Origin: Primulina eburnea
Lineage: Eukaryota > Streptophyta > Magnoliopsida > Lamiales > Gesneriaceae
Direction: 5' to 3'
Length of the DNA: 64,000 bases
Assembly (NCBI RefSeq): GCF_022965805.1
Contig: NC_133106.1
Location: forward strand, 32,291,913 to 32,355,912
How positions within the stretch are numbered: the first letter of the stretch is position 1; each line of letters begins with the position of its first letter. Both the position numbers and the translations under genes were made by a program. The notes beneath the pieces were generated by a model that was not told where the DNA came from, searched no databases, and worked only from the letters and a program-made list of their open reading frames with translations. Shown piece by piece: positions 12,111-23,140 of this stretch.

Positions 12111-12430
12111 TTGTATTTATTATATGTGATATGAAAGTTAATTTATATCTGGTAACTTTTTTTTCACAAAGACTCCTTTAATATAGTCTAACATTTTAAT
12201 TTTATGAGACGTATTATCGATCGACATATAAACTGTGAGTATGAATCATATAAACTCATTTAATATATAGATATTTGTGAGGTTATCCGACACAAAACTT
12301 TCTTTGTTTTTTTTCAAAATATGAGAGTAAATAGAAAATGTGTAAATTTAAAATAATAAATTGTATGTGAAACCTTAATTTATTATAAATAAATAATTTG
12401 TATATGAGTTGATTTTAAAATCCAAAAAAA

Positions 12431-12468
<38 letters not shown>

Positions 12469-12616
12469 AATACATACACCTTGGCTTAGCGGCGGTTGTG
12501 CGATAAAAATCGATTCTTTCTTTTGTTTTGACCAAATCTGAATTCTTCAGTGCTTTTAGCTCTGAACCCACCGATCGATCAGTATTCCATACGCTCACAT
12601 ACACGAGTCTTCGTCA

Positions 12617-12958
12617 ATGAATTTGGATGCCATTCTTACATACATATATGCAGCCGCTCTTTTCTTGATCATCATCGGCGGAGCTGTTTTCTTCACTCGC
12701 GCATTACGTAAATGCCCTCCCGAAGGCCCTATTAATGATGCTGAACCCCTTTCATTAATTCTGTTCAAATCCTTCTCAGCACCACCCTTTCTCTTTCGTG
12801 ACCCTCCACATTTTACGTTCTTTTATTTAGCATTTTTTTGTCGGAATTGGAGGGTTTTTTGTTATTTAGTTGATGTTGCTTTTGTATGTAAGACTGGAAT
12901 TCGGAACACTTCTCGTTCTTGTAGACTCCGGGGTTTCACTTTTCTGTTTTTCAACTGA
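12617..12958 (+). CDS. Possible short membrane-segment ORF upstream of the LRR gene (unrecognised)
   Basis: An ATG frame of 113 codons lies just upstream of the LRR gene. Its first 31 residues contain a strongly hydrophobic helix (YAAALFLIIIGGAVFF) followed by a basic TRALRK. I do not recognise it. It may be a small gene, an upstream ORF, or a first exon: a donor at 12713 (TTAC|GTAAAT) and an acceptor at 13189 would join it in frame to the LRR coding region. Homologues of the LRR protein as I remember them do not have such an anchor, so I keep it separate. The second half of the frame looks non-coding. Confidence 0.25.
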   Translation: MNLDAILTYIYAAALFLIIIGGAVFFTRALRKCPPEGPINDAEPLSLILFKSFSAPPFLFRDPPHFTFFYLAFFCRNWRVFCYLVDVAFVCKTGIRNTSRSCRLRGFTFLFFN

Positions 12959-13218
12959 TTTGAGGGGAGAGCCCTGAAGAGTTTTTGGGTTTGATTGATT
13001 TTTTAATGTGTTATTCATACTTCATAGGGTGGAGAGCCCCGCCCTGCCATTCTTTTTAGTTCATCAAGAATTGATTTCTGTCGAATTCTTTTTTTTTTTA
13101 AAGGATTAATTTCTATCTTTTCTTTGAAACAAAACCCCTTATTTTTCGTGGGTTTTAGTTTATGTTTGGAACATCTTGTTTTTAGTAAGGATTGAAGTTA
13201 ATCCGGAAGTTGGTTGGA

Positions 13219-16200
13219 ATGAAGAGGGTGAATGAGAATGATGAGGGGATGACTAAAAACTCGGGGGTTTTCAAGAAAGGTAGATTCATGAATGGGATTG
13301 AGGAATATGATGGCGTTTCCGAAGGGACTCAAGGTGAAGAAGAGAGAGTTTTTGCTGAGAATGGAGCGATAGTCTCGGCGGAAATGGATGGAAGACGGGG
13401 CTCTATGGACAATGAAGTTTCTGGAAATTTCGGAAATTCAAGTCTTGGTGGCCCGAATCGAGCCGGCAAATCTGACTTTGATTTGATGTTTGGGCATAGT
13501 GAACAGCGGGAAGATATTGATCTCAACGTTCCAGTTTTTCAAGGATTTACTCAGGAAGGACCCGTGATTGATCAGAGGAGAACAGAAATTATTAACCTTG
13601 TATCGGATGATAGTGATGATGAGGTGGTGATTGTGGGATCTGTTAGTGGTACTGGAGCGAAGGGTAAACAAAAGGAAATACCAATGTCTTCTGGTGGCAT
13701 GGAAAGTTTGAACCATGGATTAGAGATAAATCTTGTGGATAATTTTGTTGATGAAAATGGTCCAGTAACTGGTGATGAGAGGAATTATGCTGGTGAAGAA
13801 GAGGGGATGGCTAATATGGACATTTCGTGGTTATCACTCAACAGTTTCTATCCGAATGATGTTGAAGTTATAGCCAGACAACCAGAAGCATTGCCTGCAA
13901 TACCGGATCAGTTTGAGCTAGAGTTGAGATATGAAGAGGAAGCATCAAGACGTAGAGCAGAAGCGACCCAAGCAATACTGAGACGAACTGCCAAACGATT
14001 TGCTCGTCCGAACTATCTTGGTGAGAGTAGTGGAAACAGAATGTCTGATCAGGGAAAGAATTCTCCTGGCCCTTTTGCAGAAGTGCTTAAATTGGTTAGA
14101 GAAATGACTTCTAAGGGAGAATCTCAGGATGTAATCGAGTGGAAGCCATCAGTCGAAAATCTGGATCATAGGATTAGTGCTCGACTTGTTCCTTCTCTGT
14201 TGGACTTATCGGTGAAAGCTCTTGCAGAAAATGCTGAGGGACTAGTATCGCTTGAACTGGTACCTGATATGCTTCGTAGAAGATTAACAGACTTGTTGTG
14301 TGATACTTGTAGAATGAGTGTCCATGTTTTGAATCTTCTTGTGAAAGGATATCCAACTGAGATAAGGATAAAGAATTGTTCATGGTTAACTGATAAACAA
14401 TTTCATCAGGCATTTAACAATTGTCAGACAAAAAATTTGATGGTAACTTGTCTTGCTCTTTCTTTTAGTTTGTGCTTTATTTATACCGTTCTAAGGTTTT
14501 CTTTTGAAGTGTACGAGCATAGTTGCATCTTTCTTATATTATATTTATGAAAGGCCTTGTATTTTCAATTTGGATTATCTTAATATTCCCCTTCTCACAA
14601 ATTGGAGAATCAAATTAATTATTTTGCAATATTGATGTAGGTGCTTCAACTTGACCTCTGTGGACAAATCATGCTTGATCTAGCATTTAGGGATATGTTA
14701 TCTCGATCCTCAAATAAGTTTTCTAGTTTAGCTATTATATCCCTTAGAGGTGCTTGCCGTTTATCAGACAGTGGACTTAAAGAACTTGTTTTAGCTGCAC
14801 CGAATCTGCTATCTATTAATTTGGGACAGTGCCCCATTCTCACCTGTGATGGCATCAATAATATAGCGGATCTGTTGGGACCGAATTTGAGAGAACTCTA
14901 TATAGATGATTGTCCGAAAATAGACGCGATGCTGATTCTTCCTGCTTTCAGAAAGTTCAAATGTTTGGAAGTGTTGTCTGTTGGAGAAATTCAAGGTGTA
15001 ACAGATGAGTTTGTCAGTGAATTGATTAATTCTTGTGGACATAGTATTAAGGAATTTGATTTTGCTAATTGCCAGTAAGTTAATTTTACTTTATTTTCCA
15101 GACATCAGAATGTTTAATAGCAATTTCAAAATTAGTTTATGTTCTGACTATTATACTGCAGGGAATTGACTGATTGCTCTCTCAAAACTATTGGGAGCAA
15201 ATGTGTTGATCTACGTTCTTTGAATGTATCGTACCTGCATAACTTGACAGACTTGGGAATGGAACACCTCGCCAACAGTTGTAAATCAATGCAAAAGCTC
15301 AAACTTTGCCGCAATGGGTTCAGGTTTTTGCTGATTTTCTGTTTTTTGCCCACTACAAACAAGTCTGGTTCGGTTTTACATGGCATTGGATTCTTGTGTG
15401 ATTTTTAGTGATACAATACAATCAGCATTTGATTTAATGAAATGATGTACTTAAACATAGCGATCTCATATTTGAAACTGATCTCGACTTTATCATTTTA
15501 CCATGTACTTAGTCAACTTGTTTTAGAATTGTTATATATATTAGTTAAAGCTACAGATAAATTTCTGGTTGGAAGTATCAGACTATCAGCTGTGCCTCGC
15601 TCCCTGAATATAATTAACTTTTTGAGGAATCAAACTATATTTCTTAGACTTTACTTGCTCTCTGAATGATTCTTGGTGGTGAACAAATATTTTCCTAGTC
15701 TTTCCCGACCAGTAATCAAATCTTTTTTATTTTTAATTTTAGCGATGAAGCTATAGCATCTTTTCTGGAAAGCTGTGGAGGATCTTTAACAGAACTGTCG
15801 TTAAATAACGTGAGAAAGGTACAAAATACCTCTCTGATTCCTACGTTAATTACACTAAGTGGTATTGGGCTTTATATATGTGACTTGGCCATGGCACAAG
15901 CAACTCGCCAAGAACACTTGTCGACACCCCATTACCTCATTTTTTCCTACTTTTTTTCTTTTCAGCCTCTTTTTTTTTTCTTTATATGTTTATACATATC
16001 GAATCCTGATTTCCCGTGTATTATAGGTTGGACCAAACACAGCCTTTTCCCTCGCCAAGTGTTCAAGAAAGTTGTTGAGTTTGGATTTATCATGGTGCCG
16101 TGGAATCACAGATGAAAGTGTTGGATTGATCGTAGATAGCTGCTCATCATTGAAGCTGCTTAAGGTGTTTGGTTGTAAGCAGGTAACACTCAACAGTATT

Positions 16201-16407
16201 GTTTTTCCTTGTAGCAAAGGTTCCAAATAGCAACTTGTGGAAACCACTCGTTTAATTATGTGTTTGCAGATCACTAGTGTATTTTTGCATGGACACTCCA
16301 ATCCACTGGTGCAGATACTTGGATTAGACCTGACTCCAATACTCAACAATCTGGATTTGCTTGAGCCCGAGGAAATGTTGTTGCGCTACTCATCCCCCCC
16401 AATTTGA
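13219..16407 (+). CDS. Leucine-rich-repeat protein of the rhp7/AMN1 (RNI-like) type
   Basis: Six exons: 13219-14442, 14641-15074, 15162-15323, 15743-15818, 16027-16182 and 16270-16407 (2,190 nt, 729 aa). The start is the first ATG after an in-frame TAA at 13186-13188. The N-terminal half is acidic and disordered, with two adjacent hydrophobic-acidic patches (IINLVSDDSDDEVVIVG, about 124-140) resembling SUMO-interacting motifs. A charged helix follows (ELELRYEEEASRRRAEATQA), then a run of Cys-type LRRs with units such as LTDCSLKTIGSKCVDLRSLN and ITDESVGLIVDSCSSLKLLK. The architecture matches plant relatives of the yeast Rad7/rhp7 and AMN1 group (for example Arabidopsis At2g06040 from memory), which serve as substrate-binding subunits of ubiquitin ligases. 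No F-box was identified. The role in this plant is unknown. Confidence 0.85.
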
Positions 16408-16881
16408 GAGACTTTTAGTTCTAGATCATGTCTTTGTTGGCAAAATAATCTTTATTTTCATCAAGTGCTAAGACAAAAACGTAGTTTGACACAATTTTGT
16501 CAGTCTCCTGAGTTTGATTTTAGAGATATATAATTCAAGCACAGTTCCTTGCATTTGGATTTTGAAGTTGTGTTGAATGATGAATTTGGATACTGGTTAA
16601 AGTATATTATAGGCACACTTATAATATTTCTTGATTGGAATGATTTTTTTTACCATATAATTAATAATAACGATATAAATATTAGAGAGTTGAGACTAAA
16701 GCGGGTTACAACTGAAATCAACTGCGGTAAGTTATTCGGCTCAAAATGAAATAGAAAACAATCAGCAAGTTGAGATACAGTAGAAAGAATATCATCCAAA
16801 TGACTAACTTCTACTGATCACATGGAATCAAGATTTCTTGAAATACATCTGAATTATATGTATATACCATATTCATACGTT

Positions 16882-18842
16882 TCAATCCATGGCAAACCTT
16901 CTGTTTTCAAAGTGCATCTGATTTATATGGAAATTGCCATGATCAGTTTGCTCTTCACCACTTCGACGAGCTTTCCTTCTGCTCATCTCTGCATACATTT
17001 CCTCTATCATTGGCTTCCACAGTCGAACACGAGCATTTATAAACCAATTCGAAACCTAGTTACATAGATTCATCTGAAATTAGATATAGTCACAAGAAGT
17101 AAAATTTTATTAGAGGATAACAAGTTAATAGCTCACCTGGTTCCTGGTCAATCCACTTTTTATAGCCAGAAGGTGCTTCTCTGCATCTTTTGGATACCTG
17201 TATGAAATAGGAAAACACTCCTCGTGTGAATGAATTCCAATTGACAAAATCAAATTCATGTCCAAAAAAACAAGTGCAACTCAAAGCCAATATCTGTTGG
17301 TAACCATCTTAGATGAATGAAAAAGATGTTTTGATATTGAAGCTGATTTGATTCTTATATGGAAGATACAACAAGGATATGCAAGTCTTAGGCAAACTTA
17401 CGGGTGAAGAAAATTCTGAAACATCCATGCCCTTAAAACTGAGACGGATCTTTCAGGTAGCCCTCTTTGAGGTCTCCATAATTGAGAATCACTCTTTCTT
17501 ATCTGCTGAAGAGCCCATTGTTTTTGGATGAAAGATGTCTCGAACGACTTCTCTTCTTTTTCTTGATCTCCCCCCTTGTTAAGATTTGTTCCCATTGCAA
17601 GAATATGGCAACTAATTCTTGCCCGCAGGTTTTTGTACATTGATGAGATTGTTGGGAGAGCAAACCGAGCATGTAGATTAGGATCCAACTCGGTTACAGC
17701 ATGAAATGCAGAGACTACTGTGTGGACCTCATCCATGCATCGATTGTATTGTTCATCAATCTAATTCAATATGCCAAGCCCGGGAAAAAGATAAACTCTT
17801 AAAATAGTATTTATGATTCGTAATCTATGTATACGTCAATTCATAGGGTAAAACACTGACTTACCATTTGCAACAAAGCCAGCATATGCTTCTTCTTTGC
17901 TTCAACCTCCAACTTGTCACTTGGAAAAATGCAATGGGAGCTCAAAACCGGGATGTTATTCCCATTATCTATACCAGTAGATAATGGGATGTTATTCCCA
18001 TTATCTATACCAGTAGTTGAATAACTTACGAGCGCATAACAGGCAATTTCAGCAAGAATTTCTTGCATTGCTTGGAATAATCTTGATCCCAACAACGGTG
18101 ATGGTTGGAAGGGCTTGTAAGAATCAAAGCTCAATGAAAGATTGTTACTGCTGCAAGATGTCTGTTCTGAGCATTGATCTTGAATAGACGTTCCATGAGT
18201 GGTAGAAGGTTGAGATGAGGCAAGACTTAGAGACAACTCATTGCTAAATCGAGAAGTTCCCCGGCTATTAGAGTTCGTGCCAGCCGTATTTTGTGATAAG
18301 ATCCATTCGTTTGGGAAGGAGTTCTCAGTCTGATTGAGTGGTTGAACTCCATTTCTTCCAATCACTCTCCCAACAGATTCAGGAGTAACAAATTTGTTGA
18401 GGTCCCATTTGGTGCTAGAGTCGAAGGGTAAAGTCTCATAACCATGGTTCATAGCCTCAAACGAAGAATACACCACATTGGAAGAGTCATCAAACGGATA
18501 CACACAATGACCAAAATTCGGTAGCTTTTCTTGATTATCTAGTGTGACGTTTCTCGCAGATGAAAGAGCTGTAACGGGGGCGACAGTGGGAAAGGGGATC
18601 CCCTCCATAACTTGGTTTGGGTCTTGAATGTTCAAATTCCAAATTTCATCCCGATTCACAATTTGCCCACAAACGAGATTGTTCACAGCTTCTACAAAGG
18701 ATACAGGTTGGGGAAATCCAGACATGACATGGTTATGGTTTAACCTGTAAACCGAGTCAGAATAACCGAGGGTGGCTAGAGCTGAATTCAACGAGTTCAC
18801 ATCTGTAACAACAGAATGTGATTCACTTGCGTTTTTTTGCAT
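16882..18842 (-). CDS. ATH1: BEL1-like (TALE) homeodomain protein, ATH1 type
   Basis: Four coding exons: 18842-17865, 17760-17402, 17197-17137 and 17055-16882 (1,572 nt, 523 aa). A Ser/Asn-rich N-terminal half leads to an SKY-like segment ([18 protein letters not shown]). The BELL domain follows ([20 protein letters not shown] and [16 protein letters not shown]), and then a TALE homeodomain starting [18 protein letters not shown] near residue 421. The latter carries the three-residue loop [12 protein letters not shown] and recognition helix [21 protein letters not shown] proteins pair with KNOX proteins; ATH1 in Arabidopsis acts in meristem maintenance, stem-boundary growth and flowering time. 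ATH1 is favoured over BLH genes from the N-terminal layout and the short tail. A 12-residue tandem duplication lies at about 276-299. The gene is convergent with the LRR gene, with 474 bp between stop codons. Confidence 0.93.
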
Positions 18843-20930
18843 GTTGATTGGATCCCGTTAACTCCACCAAACCAGAGAAGTAACTGAAGTTTCGTAATGC
18901 TTATAGCTTTTGAATCATTCGAACAGCTCCAGCTTTCAAGGCATGTCTGCTAAAGAATAAGCATTCTTGCGTGTTGATTATGGACTTAATAAGCTCAATG
19001 CATGATAAGTCAGTATTCAATTATCACAAAATAACGCCAGACAAGTCCAGTATGCTTGGTTAATGAAGAAGCTCAAATTTTAGCCATAAGAATATAGTTT
19101 TTCTCAAATGCCCCTATTTTCCAATAGACTACATTCTTTTCTCACGCACAAACACACCAGCCATAGAAAAGCTAGAGCAAGTTGATTTGATAACATGCAG
19201 TTATTCAGTAATCCAACAATTAAATATCAAATTTCCACATTTCTTGGATTTCCTTAAGCGTAAGAAAATATCATGCTCTGGGAATTTTCTTCAGCTGCCA
19301 ATGGAGTCATGATGATAATCATGATATACAAGAAAGAGTACGGCACTACAAGAAAAGTAATTCTACGGTCGTTGCATAGTGTACTTTTTCTCCTTTAAAA
19401 TGGAACATGAAGAGTATAATACATCTGCCTCATCAGCTACAATCATCATGTTGAAGCAACTAAACAAATAAAACAACAGTTTCTTCTGGAGTAGAATTTA
19501 TTTTCATCGAGAATAATTTAGACAAACCTTGGTTTCCTTAGAAATGCGCAGCTGATTTCAGTCCCTGAAAAAATGTAAGAGTTGAAATGATATGAAAGTT
19601 AATATTCAAAGATGCATAAGGGAGCAATTGATGGTGTGCTAGCCAAGAGGTAAAAATACAAAAATTGAGGGCCTTGAATATGAAACAACATTGACCAGAA
19701 CTATATGTAGGAAATCATTGGTTACCCTTTATCCCTAAACAGTGTACAAATCAAAAGCCAACGAAAGGGTCGAAACTAGCTGTGGTTTTTTACCATTTTA
19801 CTATAAAGAATAAAGAAGTAAAAAAGCTAACGATGAACAAGAAAGTACTCAAACCCCACCATAACTCTGAAAAACAACGCAACAAGAAATGAAAGGCCAA
19901 ACGCATAAAGTGAGCTGTTTTAACTCACTTGCATGAAGAAGAAAATAAAGGAAAAGAACAGTGGGATTTCATTTCATCCAAGAATTCAAAAATCCAAGAA
20001 ACTGAGGATTCAGAGCCCTTGACCCCATCAAGAATCATGATCTCTGAAAAACAATTTAAAGGACTTCTTTTAACACAAAAGAGAGTCATTAACCAAGGGT
20101 TTTCATTTCAAGCACTTAAAACACAAAGGGTTGTGGACTTTAAAAGGACATGCATTATGAACAAGCCCTGAAGCAATCTATCAAAAGCAAGATAGGGACT
20201 GTCACATAGCAGGAAAAATGGGCCTCACTGCAACAGAGACGTAGGGGGAATAAGGGGATGAATAAAGCAACGGACCCATACATTATTTACATTAACACTA
20301 AATAAGAATAAGAGCCACACAATACAGGAATGACCATCAAAACTAATGGTCAGAAATACACATAGCATGTGTATGCATAACATATATATTCAGACATACA
20401 TATAGAGACAATAAAGAAATAGGAAAAAAAAGATCATATCATTATACATATACATTACTCTTTTTTTGGTTCTGCAGTTCCACTCATTTCTCTGCTGCAG
20501 CCTTTTGAGGGCCCATTTTTCTTCTCTCTCTCACACACAAAACGCACACTCTGATCACTCTTGTCCCCTTATTATTTCTCATTATCTGCTACCTTCAAGC
20601 AATGATCATCACAAACAAAATATCTGGATTCTCTCTGTTCAAACCTCTGTACATGGCAGGATTTCCTTACAGCAGAAGCATTTTTCATGGGAAAAAAAAA
20701 TTGGTACTTTTCAACCTGTATCATACGCATATTTATTACACAGAACATATGTGATGAGAAATGAGAGTGAAGGGAGTTAAAAGACGACATACTTTAGTTA
20801 CCTGAACCAAACAACTAAAGGATTGAGGCAAGTTGATATGAAAAGAGGGTGTGAAACACTGTTGCACCAGCAGTGTACTTCCAGTGTTCTTTGGATTTAG
20901 TGAGAGAAGCGGTAATTTTTTAGAGAGAGA
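18843..20930 (-). promoter_or_regulatory. Probable spliced 5' leader of ATH1
   Basis: Splice-like signals suggest a multi-exon leader. The exon carrying the ATG appears to begin at 18946 (TTTAGCAG|AC). A 37-nt exon lies at 19564-19528 (TTTTTTCAG before, AAG|GTTTGT after). A first exon ends at 20802 (TTCAG|GTAACT), with transcription perhaps starting near 20,930. The last leader exon contains the minimal upstream ORF ATGCCTTGA (Met-Pro-stop) about 100 nt before the start. Transcript data are needed, because UTR splicing cannot be proved by reading phase. Confidence 0.45.
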
Positions 20931-22600
20931 AGCACGTCATAATAAAGAGCAGTAGTATATTTTTAGCATATTAGCAGTACTAAGAGGTGATGATGATGCA
21001 AGCAAAATAGGAGTGTGAAGATCTGATCGGAAGATCTTTGACGAATTTACATACGTCTGCATGCAATTACATCTCCTATCTACTTTTCTGCTGCTTTTGG
21101 TGTTAATTTGTACGGTTAAGTTACAGCTATTCATTTGAACCCGATACCTTCAATTTTTTTTCCTAAAAAATCAAATCTCCTAGTAATTTATTTAATTTAT
21201 AAAATAGGAAAAATATTTATAAGCTTCATAAAAAAGGATGGAGATTGGACGGTGGGGGATCAGAATTTGCATAGTATTTCGATGAATTTGTAAGAATGAT
21301 TTAAATCGTATTTCAAAATTAATTAAGGGTAATTAATTAGTGCTAACGGAAACCATGTTATTCACAGTTATTTTTATTTATTTATTTTATATCATTTGTT
21401 ATTCACATTTATTACTCCCCGTGTAGGTGGAGACAGAGAGATTTTTTCTCAACACGTTGTAAAAAATAGTCCTCGGATAAAACATTAGTATATTGGGCCG
21501 TATTCTTTGAAACATACTACAATAAGAACTATTCTTGTACACGACATAGTATTTACTGTTTCGGTTCTTGGATTCTTTCAAAAATGAAATACCACCAAAT
21601 ACAAATCGAGACAATAAATAAATATCATCAAAGGAAAGAGACTTTATATTTTATCATTTTTAGTTGTTATTATATCAAACATTTTGAGACAGAAGCAATT
21701 ACAAAATTATGGTCAACGATTCCCATAAACATCATGTTTGGGCCCTGGGATGGGTTGGCAATTAACAAAGGGCCAAAATTTGCAGTCAAGCGGGCGGCTT
21801 GTTACTGTTGTTTCCGAATGAAAATGAACTTTGTGGCCTCAGATCCTCCACCCCCATTTCTTTCTGTTCATTTTTCCACCCGTATAACAAGTTGCCGGTT
21901 TGAAAAATAAGAAAATAGTCAAAAGTGGTGGGACTTCAATATGATCACTTCGTACATGTCAATGCTCGTTTTGACCTTTATCTAAGCGTCCATAATATTT
22001 TTTTACAGGAAAAAAACGTCTAACAAATATGCTTATTATCTCAAATAAGGTTTCTCAGAAATTAAATACGAAAACTTTTGCCGTTCAAACAGAGACTTGT
22101 ACAATAACAAAATAATTCAGTATGCACTTTCAGCGAAATATTCAAATGTTATGCTCGTTTTCATAACATTACACTCCTCAAATTTCCTCCAAAAATTAAG
22201 ATCGAGAAAGAGGCTTATGAAAGATGACTCGTTGACAAATTTTACCCAAGCTATACATATCTACTTTGTCAGCAGCGCCAGCTACCAAGAAACCAGCAGA
22301 TAATAAGAAAAGAATTTCTTAGAAAATGTGTGAGCTGTAAAACGAGTGGTATAACTCTCGTCAAAATTCAGAACATAGCGTGAAATAATGGCTGGAGCTA
22401 GCTTGTGGCCATGGAGTAAAACTCTTTTACGATTTTTTTATAAAAAAATTCTAGCGTAAAAAGTTAAATCAAGGGAGAGACCAATTTTAATCAACAAAAA
22501 CAATACAAGGATCATCGCCATCAGCAATTCGGCATACATGTCTTAGTCCAAAACTATATACCCAGATAATGGACTTAAATACCAAGTTTCCAAACATACT
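20931..22600. other. Intergenic DNA between ATH1 and the KEA gene
   Basis: AT-rich; the left part is presumably ATH1 promoter and the right part lies beyond the KEA 3' end. The open frames present (about 70-108 codons) have no recognisable domain and poor codon character. I see no transposon ends. Confidence 0.5.
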
Positions 22601-23140
22601 TATAGACATCTGCTGCAGCCAAGGAGTACGCTGTCGTTTCTGCTCATAACAAAATATTCGGGTAGAAAGAATTTAAAGGGAAAGCAATTTTAAAAACTCG
22701 TTTCCTTTCCTTCTTTCCAAGACCGAATATGTTCAATTCAGTTGGTACATAACAAACTCTACAAGGTGAAGAAACAAAACAGAGGATAAAAGCAGTTCTA
22801 AAAATAAACATCTGAGAAACATACCATAAAGCTGAAAACTATTGTACATTAAAAGGAAAAAATACAAATCACCAAAATCGGGAGTATTACCTCGATCATA
22901 GGTGATACTTCAAATTGTTAGTGGGTATAGTAGTTAGACAACTTCCGAGCGAGTCTTGGGTTTTTAGAAGATTTCATTGCTTGCTTTCCTCTGCTCTGGT
23001 CAGAGATGTACGACAGATAAGAGGAACAGAGAAAAATTAACGACGAACAGGTCATGCCTTCATTTCCAAAGAATCATAAAAGACAGCAAGATCTTTCGCA
23101 AGATAATATGCGGAAACCTTACAATTCAATAAATTTCCTA

